Source: an uncultured Methanobrevibacter sp. (GTDB taxonomy: Archaea; Methanobacteriota; Methanobacteria; Methanobacteriales; Methanobacteriaceae). Taken from it: a DNA stretch of 38,615 bases. Where the stretch lies: contig CACWUH010000003.1 of the NCBI GenBank assembly GCA_902764015.1, positions 1 through 38,615 on the forward strand, given 5' to 3'. Numbering within the stretch: the first letter of the stretch is position 1; the number at the start of each line of letters is the position of its first letter. Below the pieces are notes generated by a model. It saw nothing but the letters and a program-made list of their open reading frames with translations, made no database searches and was not told the origin of the DNA. Of this stretch, positions 15,082-23,091 are shown piece after piece. The translations under genes were made by a program, and so were the position numbers.

Positions 15082-16371
15082 ATGAAAGAGAAGCTATGTG
15101 AGAGATATTTTGAAAATACCATAAAGCCAAAGCACCTAAGTGAATTCAAATCAAAGACTCCAAAGGGAAACGTCATCGAAGGATACCTGTCAAGAAAGCC
15201 GAATAAGTTTTTAGGATCACTAGTAATAACTCATATCACAGAAGTAAACGGAAAAAGCTATGATACAGAGCAGTTCGTGCAGTCATTCCCGAAAATCCAC
15301 TACTGGGACAGAAGGCACCAGCTCAAGGAAGATGAGGAAAGCATAATCTATCACTGCCAGGAAAAGCTTGACGGAACCTGCCTTGTAATCTATGCATTGA
15401 AGGACGATATGGGCAATACCATCGAACTGGTTCCAAAAACCCGTGGAATGGCGGTGGCGGACGAGCATCTTCTTGAGATGTTCAAGCTTGTTGACAAAAA
15501 GGCGATTGAGGAGTTCTTCAGGGACAACTGCCACTCCAATGACACTCTGATGTTTGAGCTGTACGGCATACTGAACAAGCATGAAATAGCCCATATGGAT
15601 ACATACATCGACATCAGTCTGATTGGGGCATACATTGACGAATCATTCCTCAACTACATCCAAATCAAATGTCATGGTGATTTGGAGGATTTCAAAACGC
15701 CCGAAACGGTCTATACAATTGAGAAGTACCCTTATGAAAGTTCATTTTCAGTCAGATGGTGCGGAGTAAATCAGAAACTCAGAAACTATGAGGTAGCAAC
15801 CGATGAGAAATTTCCAACACTCTTCGATGCAATTGCTGAGGTCAAGTCCCTTCTCGAGAAGATAAACAAAAGCTATATCGAGCAGAACGGCCGCAGGGTA
15901 ATCGAAGGGGTTGTAATCAACGGTGAATATGTCATTGGTGGTCAGATGTATCTGAAGATAAAGCCAAAAGACATTGAAATGGAGGCCAAGACCCTCAATT
16001 CCGTTCCCCGCAGGTTCATCCTAAAGGAGGTCCAGAAGTACTTTGATGAATACGGTTCAAAGGTCCGTGAAATCTATGAGGAGGATGAAACCCACTACAT
16101 CAAATATGTGAAGCATAATCTTAAAGAGGAGTTCACATACGAGCAGATTGAAGATCCGAGAACTCGTCGCAGAATCAAGAAAATCTTTATGGAAGTCTGG
16201 GATTCCAAGGTTCCTCCAAAAAGCCTGCAGAACATCTGCGAGGAATTGGTTCGGGAAAACCCTGATGTAAGCGTTCAGGATTTGCTCAAAATATTTGCCA
16301 AATCATATCCGAGCAAGAAGAAAGACTCCAGATTCGCTTATCAGATTCTCTCTAAAATAATGAATAAATAG
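15082..16371 (+). CDS. ATP-dependent RNA ligase (nucleotidyltransferase superfamily)
   Basis: Seals RNA (possibly nicked or broken tRNA or other RNA) through a lysyl-AMP intermediate. Motif I is EKLDGT with Lys95; motif III is FELYG (158-162); motif IV EGVVI (275-279); motif V LKIKPKD (291-297, Lys292 and Lys294). These fit the T4 Rnl2-like RNA ligase grouping. C-terminal residues 300-429 form an extra, charged helical domain (RRFILKEVQKYFDEYGSK, RTRRRIKKIF). The ATG has a consensus AAGGAGGTC ribosome site. Differs from the DxxD homodimeric archaeal Rnl I remember for methanogens (EKLDGYNVR), so it may be a second, acquired ligase. A DNA ligase is unlikely: no OB-fold or BRCT-like region is evident. 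Confidence 0.8.
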   Translation: MKEKLCERYFENTIKPKHLSEFKSKTPKGNVIEGYLSRKPNKFLGSLVITHITEVNGKSYDTEQFVQSFPKIHYWDRRHQLKEDEESIIYHCQEKLDGTCLVIYALKDDMGNTIELVPKTRGMAVADEHLLEMFKLVDKKAIEEFFRDNCHSNDTLMFELYGILNKHEIAHMDTYIDISLIGAYIDESFLNYIQIKCHGDLEDFKTPETVYTIEKYPYESSFSVRWCGVNQKLRNYEVATDEKFPTLFDAIAEVKSLLEKINKSYIEQNGRRVIEGVVINGEYVIGGQMYLKIKPKDIEMEAKTLNSVPRRFILKEVQKYFDEYGSKVREIYEEDETHYIKYVKHNLKEEFTYEQIEDPRTRRRIKKIFMEVWDSKVPPKSLQNICEELVRENPDVSVQDLLKIFAKSYPSKKKDSRFAYQILSKIMNK

Positions 16372-16380
16372 GTGATGTTG

Positions 16381-16533
16381 ATGTTTGATATCTTTCTAAT
16401 CATCAATATCCTTCTAATCTCTTTTGCAGCAGTTCTCTTCTACAGGAATAGAATCTGGATAGGCCAGAAGAGATACCTGATGTTCTTTGTTGTCATTGTA
16501 GTCTGTTTTTTGGCAATACTTCTGATTCAATAG
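16381..16533 (+). CDS. 50-aa two-helix membrane protein coupled to the RNA ligase
   Basis: A short ORF below usual size limits. It reads MFDIFLIINILLISFAAVLF, then a basic loop YRNRIWIGQKRY, then LMFFVVIVVCFLAILLIQ: two membrane helices joined by a positively charged turn that should face the cytosol. The GGTGAT ribosome site overlaps the stop codon of the RNA-ligase gene and lies four bases before ATG 16381, so translation is almost certainly coupled. An in-frame ATG at 16375 is less well spaced. Function unknown; a membrane tether or partner of the ligase is one possibility. Confidence 0.7.
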   Translation: MFDIFLIINILLISFAAVLFYRNRIWIGQKRYLMFFVVIVVCFLAILLIQ

Positions 16534-16593
16534 TCTCATGCAAAATATTAAATTAAGTAACGAAGATATATAATAGTGATAATATTTTTGCAT

Positions 16594-16611
16594 ACTTCCA
16601 TTTTTGGAAGT
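16594..16611. promoter_or_regulatory. Inverted repeat near the transcription start of the SAP-domain gene
   Basis: ACTTCCA-TTTT-TGGAAGT forms a perfect seven-base stem. It lies about 25-30 bases downstream of a TATA-like ATATATAATAG (16566-16576) and ahead of GTG 16639, where it could be an operator or leader hairpin. Confidence 0.4.
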
Positions 16612-16638
16612 TGATTATATGATATAAAAGGTGTTTAA

Positions 16639-17574
16639 GTGAGTGAACAGAAATTAGAAGTATTTAATGTTTTGGATTTTTTAAACAAGGGTAATGAACT
16701 GGAAGATATTTTGAATAAAAAATTTGGTACATTCTCATCAGCAGAGGAATGCATCAAGTATCTTGTTGAGGAAGGATACCTTGAAGGTGATGTGGAAGTG
16801 GCTGCCGATGTGGAAATAACTGCCGAGTACATCTCAAAAAACTATGTCGTCTCCGAGCTGAAGGATATTCTGAGGGAAAACGGGCTGAAGGTTTCAGGCA
16901 AGAAGCAGGAGTTGGTCGAAAGGGTCCTGCCGGTTTTGAAGGAGGCAAGTGATGCCAGCAATCTGGATGCCAATGTCGATGCCAAGAAATCATTCAACAA
17001 TCTTGAACTGACCGACAAGGCATTTGAATTCCTTAAGGAAAACGAGTGGATCGACTTATACCTGTTCGCCCTTGTGGCTTTCAGGTTTGAGGATTACGAA
17101 ACATATTATAATGCATCAGATGCTGGAAGCGTTGAAACCGCATTGAACTTCTGTGATGAGATTCTCTCAAGGGCGTTGGTTGCAAACCAGTTTCTGGTGT
17201 TCATCGATGCGCTGTCGGCAAAGGCGCATGTCTATGCATATGACGGAGACTATGGTTCATTCATGGACTATGACCTGCAACGCTATATCATAGGATTGAA
17301 CCCGATCGTGATGGATGCCCAGACCTATGCAAGCTACGATATCATCAGCAAGGCCAATATCCTCAATCTTAAGAGCGTCACTGAGAATCTGGACATGGGA
17401 AGCCTGAAGAAGAGGTTCGACAAAATCTGGAACAAGTCCCATATCAAACACGCAACGGTGCCTAAAAAGACCTGCTTCAAGATTCTTCAAAGGGCAATCG
17501 ATGGCGCAGACATTGAGGAGCTTAACTTCGAGCTGAGGGAAAAGTTCTTCAACAAAAAGTATGGAATTGAATGA
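16639..17574 (+). CDS. SAP-domain protein, 311 aa
   Basis: Contains a SAP domain at about residues 70-98 (YVVSELKDILRENGLKVSGKKQELVERVL), a helix-extended loop-helix that binds DNA in many eukaryotic and some archaeal proteins. The rest is helical and acidic with no family I recognise; residues 130-290 include a Tyr/Phe-rich helical repeat-like area (FEFLKENEWIDLYLFALVAFRFEDYETYY). GTG 16639 follows AAAGGTG. It overlaps the next gene by four bases (ATGA), so a chromatin-like protein and a membrane protein are translated together. Role unknown. Confidence 0.7.
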   Translation: MSEQKLEVFNVLDFLNKGNELEDILNKKFGTFSSAEECIKYLVEEGYLEGDVEVAADVEITAEYISKNYVVSELKDILRENGLKVSGKKQELVERVLPVLKEASDASNLDANVDAKKSFNNLELTDKAFEFLKENEWIDLYLFALVAFRFEDYETYYNASDAGSVETALNFCDEILSRALVANQFLVFIDALSAKAHVYAYDGDYGSFMDYDLQRYIIGLNPIVMDAQTYASYDIISKANILNLKSVTENLDMGSLKKRFDKIWNKSHIKHATVPKKTCFKILQRAIDGADIEELNFELREKFFNKKYGIE

Positions 17575-18161
17575 TGAAGTCCAAAGTTGCCGGAATTGCC
17601 TTTTTGATTGGAAGCTTGTATTATGTTGTGGCTGAGGCCGTTTCTGCAGCTTTCTTTAACGCTTCACTTTTTGACGCTTACGTTTTTCATGCAATTTCCG
17701 AACTTGGAATTCCCGATGCGAATTCTCCCCTGTTCTGGCTTATGAACTCTGCTTTCATTCTGATAGGTTTGACATTGATTTTCGGCAATTTCTACACTTT
17801 CAAGGATTTCATTGTCAAAAACAGGAGAATCTTTTATGTTTTAACATTAATTACTGGATTGGGAGTCATCATCGTCGGCATGATTCACGGCGGAAATCCC
17901 CTGACCTCTGGCTATCACACGTTGGGTGCGGTGATGGCCATTCTTGGAGGCAATATCCTGCTTGTTTTGATTTCAAGATCTATGGATGTTTTCGACCAAT
18001 ATCAAAAAATTACATTGCTTTTGGGCTTAATTGGATTGGTTGCATTCTGGATACTGTTTTTCAGCATGGATAGCATCTACATGGCAGTTTTCGAGAGGAT
18101 TTCTGTTTACACATTGGTAATCTGGAGCTTTCTTTCCGGACTATATCTGGTCAGGTCATGA
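17571..18161 (+). CDS. DUF998-like six-helix membrane protein
   Basis: 196 residues with six hydrophobic segments. The start VAGIAFLIGSLYYVVAEAVSA, HAISELGIPDANSPLFWLMNSAFILIGL, and VGMIHGGNPLTSGYHTLGA are the pattern of the DUF998 integral membrane family, whose function is not established; the conserved SELG and HxxGA positions face a shared core. ATGs at 17571 and 17574 both overlap the SAP-gene stop. Followed by a 369-base spacer. Confidence 0.75.
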   Translation: MMKSKVAGIAFLIGSLYYVVAEAVSAAFFNASLFDAYVFHAISELGIPDANSPLFWLMNSAFILIGLTLIFGNFYTFKDFIVKNRRIFYVLTLITGLGVIIVGMIHGGNPLTSGYHTLGAVMAILGGNILLVLISRSMDVFDQYQKITLLLGLIGLVAFWILFFSMDSIYMAVFERISVYTLVIWSFLSGLYLVRS

Positions 18162-18318
18162 CATATATTTTTCTTGATTTTTCGGATGATTATCTGTCAT
18201 GGCGTTGACAGTTCTATAATAATTTTTAATTGAAATTTCTATTATTTTAAGTGTGGTTGCTAAATTATGAATTTTGTTTTGTTGGATGTTGGAGTAAGCG
18301 GTGTTTTTTGTAAAATTT

Positions 18319-18348
18319 GAATAATGTATTATGTTGGATACATTATTC
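18319..18348. terminator. Perfect 11-base hairpin at the end of the micro-ORF
   Basis: GAATAATGTAT pairs with ATACATTATTC around an eight-base loop. It covers the stop codon of the minus-strand micro-ORF, so it may end or stabilise that transcript. No long T-run follows on that strand, so an operator role is also possible. Confidence 0.4.
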
Positions 18349-18402
18349 GGATTCTTCTTTTTCTTTTTGTTTTTCTTTGAGGTTTTCAATTCCTATTATC
18401 AT
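18343..18402 (-). CDS. Putative 19-residue microprotein behind a consensus ribosome site
   Basis: Reads MIIGIENLKEKQKEKEESE and stops. The peptide is a short hydrophobic head and a charged Lys/Glu tail. Support: CAGGAGGAAAATC directly before the ATG (an almost perfect ribosome site), a TATA-like TTTATATAG about 50 bases upstream, and a DtxR-type palindrome overlapping the BRE position of that promoter. It is the only short frame in the spacer with such signals. It could instead be a leader peptide or a decayed gene start; no continuation is visible in other frames. Confidence 0.4.
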   Translation of the reverse strand: MIIGIENLKEKQKEKEESE

Positions 18403-18459
18403 GATTTTCCTCCTGAAGTTTTTCTTGTTAGGTTATTAGTTTTTAATGCTATATAAATT

Positions 18460-18475
18460 TTTAGGTATGCCTAAA
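18460..18475. promoter_or_regulatory. DtxR/IdeR/MntR-type metal-regulator box
   Basis: TTTAGGTATGCCTAAA is a palindrome (TTTAGG-TATG-CCTAAA) matching the TTAGGxxxxCCTAA form bound by metal-dependent DtxR-family repressors. It covers the BRE position of the minus-strand micro-ORF promoter and lies just upstream of the BRE/TATA of the 82-aa gene on the plus strand, so it could control both. A further half-site TTAGGTTA is at 18427-18434. Confidence 0.55.
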
Positions 18476-18481
18476 TTTTAA

Positions 18482-18497
18482 AGGAAAACTTTAAATA
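18482..18497 (+). promoter_or_regulatory. BRE + TATA promoter of the 82-aa gene
   Basis: AGGAAAAC followed by TTTAAATA, the same type as at 8022-8040. Transcription should start near 18518-18522, giving a short leader that carries AAGGTGATAAC before the ATG. Confidence 0.55.
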
Positions 18498-18530
18498 CTA
18501 CGTCGGTTAATTAAGAGTTAAGGTGATAAC

Positions 18531-18779
18531 ATGACAAACTTGGATAAGGATACTGAAGAAAAGATCTTAGCAATTGTCGAAAAATACCAAAAAGAGAATA
18601 CCAAACTTCTGAACTACCTCATTACCGATGATGAGATTACATTTTTCTCCCCATTGGCAAACGGCAAGGCAGTAACTGCCGAAGACCTGCAGAAGGTTGC
18701 CGATATTTTAGATGGATCTTTTATCGGAATGGAAATGGTAAACCAAGAGTATAGGTTTAAATTCAAAATGGGCTGTTAA
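18531..18779 (+). CDS. Uncharacterised 82-aa protein
   Basis: Not recognised. One helix (LDKDTEEKILAIVEKYQKENTKLLNYLI), a beta pair, a second helix (AEDLQKVADILDGSFIG) and a final strand (YRFKFKMGC). Soluble, acidic, a single C-terminal cysteine. The ribosome site AAGGTGATAAC is strong and a promoter with a nearby metal box lies upstream, so it may be metal-regulated. Converges on the QueG-like gene after 13 bases. Confidence 0.65.
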   Translation: MTNLDKDTEEKILAIVEKYQKENTKLLNYLITDDEITFFSPLANGKAVTAEDLQKVADILDGSFIGMEMVNQEYRFKFKMGC

Positions 18780-18792
18780 ATGCTCATTTTTC

Positions 18793-19467
18793 TTATTTTT
18801 TTAGATATTCCTGAGTGAGCCTGCACTCGCTCATGCACTTTGTGCAGCCGAGTCCGGCCTTATACTGGTCAATAATATATGTGCTGCATGCTTCAATGTC
18901 AATGATGTCCTCACGATTCAGCCTGTCGTTCCATTTTTGGGGGTTTATTGCATCCACGGGACATGCATCCTGGCAGTTAGTGCATTCATCACACTCTGAA
19001 TCAGTAATAGGTTCATCAAAATCCAGGGGCATATCGGTCAAGATGGCTCCAAGGCAAACTGCTGAGCCGTATTCGGGCGTTACAAACAATGCTGAGCGTC
19101 CAATCCATCCAAGACCTGATTTTGTAGCTATCGTCTTGTAGGGAAGGATGCTCAATAGTTTTTCCATGTTGCATTCGTTGCGCTTCATAGTTAAGGCGAA
19201 GGCATCATATCCGAGATCTTTAATGTATTCTTCGCCCTTAAGGGCAATTTCGGTTATCCTGTCAATTTGGCTATGGAAGCATTTCCAGTACTCTTCATAT
19301 TCCTCTTCCTTAACCATATCCATGGCCTGTTTTGGAAGCTTCAAGACAATACTTATTCCGTTGGGTAAATCAATAAATTCATTGGCCAGACCATCAACAT
19401 CAGCATAGCCCACTTTACTGGCCCCCAATTCAATCAAGTATTTTTTAATGTCATTCACTTCGGACAT
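18793..19467 (-). CDS. QueG-like double [4Fe-4S] protein (epoxyqueuosine reductase family)
   Basis: Contains the QueG-type KSGLGWIGRSALFVTPEYGSAVCLGAILTD segment and two iron-sulfur motifs: CDECTNCQDACP, then CSTYI...LGCTKCMSEC. The order C, C, C, CP and later C...CxxC(x3)C is that of QueG. At 224 residues it is shorter than bacterial QueG (about 350-380), mainly at the C-terminus, which lacks HEAT repeats. Archaea carry archaeosine, not queuosine, so the reaction is probably not epoxyqueuosine reduction; reductive dehalogenase-like relatives exist. ATG 19467 is preferred to one 24 codons upstream; TTTATATG about 27-33 bases upstream supports a leaderless message. Confidence 0.8.
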   Translation of the reverse strand: MSEVNDIKKYLIELGASKVGYADVDGLANEFIDLPNGISIVLKLPKQAMDMVKEEEYEEYWKCFHSQIDRITEIALKGEEYIKDLGYDAFALTMKRNECNMEKLLSILPYKTIATKSGLGWIGRSALFVTPEYGSAVCLGAILTDMPLDFDEPITDSECDECTNCQDACPVDAINPQKWNDRLNREDIIDIEACSTYIIDQYKAGLGCTKCMSECRLTQEYLKK

Positions 19468-19568
19468 AATATTTAATCTAATTTTCGAAACATATAAATG
19501 GTAGGGTTGATAACATTTATCTTTAAAGTTTATAAGCAATTAAGATTAATATTTAATGTAGTGATTAA

Positions 19569-20432
19569 ATGAAAGATATAGATGTTTTGATTGAAGCTTT
19601 GCCATATATAAAAAAGTTTCATGGCAAAAAGATTTTAATAAAATATGGCGGACATGCGATGGTGGATGAGGAAGCTAAGTCCTCCATAGCCCGTGATATA
19701 GTATTGCTCAAATATGTTGGAATGAAACCGTTGATTGTGCACGGAGGAGGTCCGGAAATCTCAAGGTCAATGGATAAGCTCGGAAAGGAATCCAAATTCA
19801 TCAAAGGTTTGAGGGTGACTGATGAGGAGACCATGGAAATCATTGAAATGGTTCTGGTCGGAAAGGTGTCCACTGATATCGTATCGGAACTCATCAGACA
19901 TGACGGTCAGGCAATAAGTCTGTCAGGAAAGGATTCAAGCCTTATCTTTGCCCATAAGACTGATGCAAAGAAAATCGATGAGGAACTTGTCGATTTGGGT
20001 CTTGTCGGTGAGGTTGACTGCATAAATACCGAGTTGCTTGAGATGTTTCTTGATAATGACTATATTCCAGTAATATCTCCTGTCGGAATTGCAAAGGACG
20101 GAACCAGTTTAAATTTAAATGCAGATACTGCAGCTGGTGAAGTTGCAAGCGCAATTGACTCTGAAAAACTGATTATTCTAACCGATGTGCCTGGCGTTTT
20201 AAGGGATTATTCAGACCCTGATTCATTGATTCCAAAGATAAGTGTTTCAGAAGTTCCTAGCTTGATTGAAGAGGGAATCATTTCAGGAGGTATGATTCCA
20301 AAAATAGAAACCTGCGTGAAGGCAATTGAAAACGGTGTTGAATCCTGTCACATCATTGACGGACGCAAAAAACACTCATTGCTTCTGGAAGTCTTTACAA
20401 CCGAAGGCATCGGAACCATGATTACTAAATAA
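19569..20432 (+). CDS. argB: Acetylglutamate kinase
   Basis: Phosphorylates N-acetylglutamate in arginine synthesis. Typical segments: [21 protein letters not shown] (nucleotide-binding lysine and Gly pair), [11 protein letters not shown] (substrate loop), [15 protein letters not shown]-like [21 protein letters not shown] and the late [10 protein letters not shown] with catalytic lysine. Length 287 is normal. No arginine-sensing N-terminal extension is seen, so feedback inhibition is less likely. The ATG is seven to eight bases after GTGAT. Stands alone here, about 11.5 kb from argJ. Confidence 0.95.
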   Translation: MKDIDVLIEALPYIKKFHGKKILIKYGGHAMVDEEAKSSIARDIVLLKYVGMKPLIVHGGGPEISRSMDKLGKESKFIKGLRVTDEETMEIIEMVLVGKVSTDIVSELIRHDGQAISLSGKDSSLIFAHKTDAKKIDEELVDLGLVGEVDCINTELLEMFLDNDYIPVISPVGIAKDGTSLNLNADTAAGEVASAIDSEKLIILTDVPGVLRDYSDPDSLIPKISVSEVPSLIEEGIISGGMIPKIETCVKAIENGVESCHIIDGRKKHSLLLEVFTTEGIGTMITK

Positions 20433-20457
20433 TCATGGTCAATTCCACTTTTTTTTA
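20415..20457 (+). terminator. Terminator hairpin of argB
   Basis: ACCATGATTA pairs perfectly with TAATCATGGT around CTAAA (20415-20439), spanning the argB stop codon, and is followed by a T-run TTTTTTTT at about 20450-20457. The convergent acyl-AMP-ligase gene ends at 20462, so it may serve both directions. Confidence 0.65.
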
Positions 20458-20461
20458 GAAC

Positions 20462-21931
20462 TCATTCTTTAAACATTTCTCTCAGTTCTCTTCTAAGCAG
20501 TTTCCATCCGTTAACTCTTGGAAGCTCATCGAGAGGGAATATTTTTCTTGGAACCTTATATCTTGAGAGGTTCTCTCGGGCATAGCTGATTAGTCCTTCA
20601 TCATCAGCCTCATTTTCCCAGACAACCGCCGCAACAGGAATTTCGCCCCGGTGGCAGTCATTGATACTAAAAATAGCTATTTCTTTTACTTCAGGATATT
20701 TTATCAATACCTCTTCCACTTCAGTAGGATAGATCTTCCATCCGCTCATCACAATCATGTCTTTTTTTCTGTCGGTAATGAACAGACGGTTGTCCTCATC
20801 GAGGTATCCTATATCTCCTGTCAAAAACCAGCCGTCATCTAAAAATGACGCTTTTGTCTTTTCCTCATTTCCCCAATATCCCTTTGCAACGGCAGGGCCT
20901 CTGAGTGCAATTTCGCCCTGCTCATATTGTGGCAATGTTTTCGATGAGTCGCTTTCGTCAACTATTTTCACTTCTGAAAAGCAGACGGGATGTCCTACGC
21001 TTTCAAATCTGTCGGCTTCGCGGTAGTCTTCAGGTCTGATGACAGTGCCTGTTCCGATGACTATTGTTTCGGACAGTCCGTAGGCATTGATGATTGGTAT
21101 GGCATAGGTTTCGTGGAAATCCTTCCAGATTTTCTTGTGAAGCGGTCCTCCGCCTGAGATGATTTCGCGGACAGTCTTAAGCTCTTCTCTTTTGTCCATT
21201 GTGGTTAATGAATGAATCACTGGAGGCATTCCGCTTAGGACTGTGACATTTTCCTTTTGGCACAACTCAAGGTATTCGTCAAGGTTGAACTGTTCAATCA
21301 GAATGTAGTATGCCGCCGCCCTGAGGGCCGAAATTGCCCACGAAAGCCCGACATGAGCCATAGGATAAATTCCCAAAAACACGTCATCCTGTTTTAAGGT
21401 CAGCACGTCACATTCATTGTGGATTGCAGTGAAATAGTTTCCGTGTGTAAGCATCGCGCCTTTTGGTTTTCCGGTTGTTCCTGAAGTGTATTGTAATTGG
21501 CATAAGTCGTCCCAATCGGTGTTTTCCGCTTCCAGGACTTCGCTGTCCTTGAAACCTGCAACATCTTTAGGAATGTATGTTTCAATGTCAATCAGATTCT
21601 TCGCATCATCATCGGTAATCATCAGCCTCGCCCTTGAATCGCTAACGATGTATTCAAGTTCTGCTGCAGTGAAAATCCTGTTTCCGGGAATTGCGATTGC
21701 ACCTATTCTCCAGATTGCGAAAAGCGAAAAGAGGTATTCTTCGGAATTGTTCAGATAGATAAGCACTCTGTCTCCTTTGCCAATTCCCAATTCCTTCAGC
21801 TCACGGCCGATTCCGGAGATTATTGACAATATTTCTCCTGAATTGTATTTGTGTCCTGTTGTTGGATTGTACAGGACATCCTTGTCCAGCCTTTTTGAAT
21901 TGGCATCTAAAAAAGTAGTGATGTTCAACAT
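20462..21931 (-). CDS. AMP-forming acyl-CoA synthetase/acid ligase
   Basis: Adenylates a carboxylic acid and usually passes it to CoA. Motif YTSGTTGKPKG (residues about 148-158), IINAYGLSET, GEIALRGPAVAKGYWG, DGWFLTGDIGYLDEDN and RKKDMIVMSGWKIYPTEVEEVL are all present. The C-terminal catalytic lysine is in NGWKLLRREL, where Trp replaces the Gly that usually precedes Lys. At 489 residues it is full length for the shorter branch. Substrate unknown: fatty, aryl or dicarboxylic acid are all possible. The ATG abuts the stop of the dehydrogenase gene, so the two are one operon, and a linked substrate may come from that dehydrogenase. Confidence 0.85.
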   Translation of the reverse strand: MLNITTFLDANSKRLDKDVLYNPTTGHKYNSGEILSIISGIGRELKELGIGKGDRVLIYLNNSEEYLFSLFAIWRIGAIAIPGNRIFTAAELEYIVSDSRARLMITDDDAKNLIDIETYIPKDVAGFKDSEVLEAENTDWDDLCQLQYTSGTTGKPKGAMLTHGNYFTAIHNECDVLTLKQDDVFLGIYPMAHVGLSWAISALRAAAYYILIEQFNLDEYLELCQKENVTVLSGMPPVIHSLTTMDKREELKTVREIISGGGPLHKKIWKDFHETYAIPIINAYGLSETIVIGTGTVIRPEDYREADRFESVGHPVCFSEVKIVDESDSSKTLPQYEQGEIALRGPAVAKGYWGNEEKTKASFLDDGWFLTGDIGYLDEDNRLFITDRKKDMIVMSGWKIYPTEVEEVLIKYPEVKEIAIFSINDCHRGEIPVAAVVWENEADDEGLISYARENLSRYKVPRKIFPLDELPRVNGWKLLRRELREMFKE

Positions 21932-22921
21932 TTAAATCAGCTCCCTTACGAGGGCTTTAGTCACATCTATTGTGGATGCATCCCCTCCCAAATCTGGAGT
22001 TCTAATCTTGCAGTCCGCCAGTACCTTTTCAACAGCATTTCTGATGTCGTTTGATATTTCCCATTCGCCCAGATAGTCGAGCATCATTGAGGCAGACAGT
22101 ATCATTGAACACGGGTTTGCGATGTGTTTTCCTGCTATGTCGGGTGCTGAACCATGGACGGGTTCAAACAGTCCGTTGTGGTCCCCTATATTTCCGGAGG
22201 GTGCAAGGCCTAATCCTCCGACGAGTCCTGCACTTTCATCGGACAGTATATCTCCAAAGAGGTTGCTTGACACGATAACGTCAAAGCTTTGGGGCTGGGT
22301 AATCAGATACATTGCCATTGCATCGACATAGTAGTCTTCAGTCTTGATTTGAGGATAATCCTTGGCCACATTGTAGAATGATTCCTTGAAGACGCCGTCG
22401 GTCTTTTTGAGTACATTGCTTTTGTGGACGCATGTGACCTTGCTTTCCCCTCTTTTAATGCATAGGTTGAAAGCGGCCTTTGAAATCCTTTCGGACGCTT
22501 TTCTGGTGATGTGCCTTTCTGCAATCATCTTTTCCTTATCGCCGTATTCTACCTGCGAATAGAGTCCTTCGCTGTTTTCCCTGACTATCACAAAATCGAT
22601 ATCGTCACGGATGCAGTTCACGCCTCTGTATGACCTTATGGGCCTGATATTTGCATATACGTTCAGAGCTTTTCTTAGGTTGATGATTGGGCTAGGCTGG
22701 CCGGGTGTTGAGGTTGAAGCTCCAAACAATACTGCATCACTTTTGTTTGCAATTCGTATTGTCTCTTCCGGTAATGTAGTTCCATTCTTGTTGAAACAGT
22801 CAAAACCCGCTTCACCATACTCAAAACTGAATTCCAGGTCTAATTTATCGAGCAAATACTCGCAGGAATTCATCACTTCCCTGCCTATTCCATCTCCACT
22901 GATTATCGCAATCTTATACAT
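21932..22921 (-). CDS. Beta-decarboxylating dehydrogenase: 3-isopropylmalate or homoisocitrate type (LeuB/AksF)
   Basis: NAD-dependent oxidative decarboxylase of the IDH/IPMDH family. Motifs: IISGDGIGREV, ANIRPIRSYRGV, VRENSEGLYS (substrate specificity region), the HITRKASERI helix, CVHKSNVLKKTDG with catalytic Lys, YVDAMAMYL, VSSNLFGDILSDE and GLFEPVHGSAPDIAGK. The VREN-S/T-EGLYS string and overall 329-residue length fit archaeal LeuB as well as AksF, which makes 2-oxosuberate for coenzyme B. I cannot separate them by eye. Start ATG 22921. Followed immediately by the acyl-AMP ligase. Confidence 0.85.
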   Translation of the reverse strand: MYKIAIISGDGIGREVMNSCEYLLDKLDLEFSFEYGEAGFDCFNKNGTTLPEETIRIANKSDAVLFGASTSTPGQPSPIINLRKALNVYANIRPIRSYRGVNCIRDDIDFVIVRENSEGLYSQVEYGDKEKMIAERHITRKASERISKAAFNLCIKRGESKVTCVHKSNVLKKTDGVFKESFYNVAKDYPQIKTEDYYVDAMAMYLITQPQSFDVIVSSNLFGDILSDESAGLVGGLGLAPSGNIGDHNGLFEPVHGSAPDIAGKHIANPCSMILSASMMLDYLGEWEISNDIRNAVEKVLADCKIRTPDLGGDASTIDVTKALVRELI

Positions 22922-23091
22922 TATTTCACTTAAAGCAATTTTGTCGTATGTTAATAATATTTATGTCATATTATTTAATTATAATTTTGTTCGTATGTTA
23001 TCGAAATATTTTTATATTGTAGCAACTATAAATGATATTAATTACATAGTAAAAAGTAGTTAGACATCTTTAATTTAAAAGAGGGATTTAA

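Larger units (their letters stand above)
18162..18530. other. Intergenic region with micro-ORF, hairpin and metal box
   Basis: Of these 369 bases, 18162-18318 are AT-rich with no supported gene; a 77-codon minus-strand frame there is low-complexity (KTSKKNKKKKKNP) without a ribosome site and is rejected. The remainder holds the hairpin at 18319-18348, the micro-ORF at 18343-18402, a DtxR-type palindrome at 18460-18475 and the promoter of the 82-aa gene. Confidence 0.5.

Noticed and set aside
18156-18389. 77-codon minus-strand frame in the spacer after the DUF998-like gene
   Set aside because: Low-complexity Lys/Asn run, no ribosome site; the 19-codon frame in the same area has better signals.
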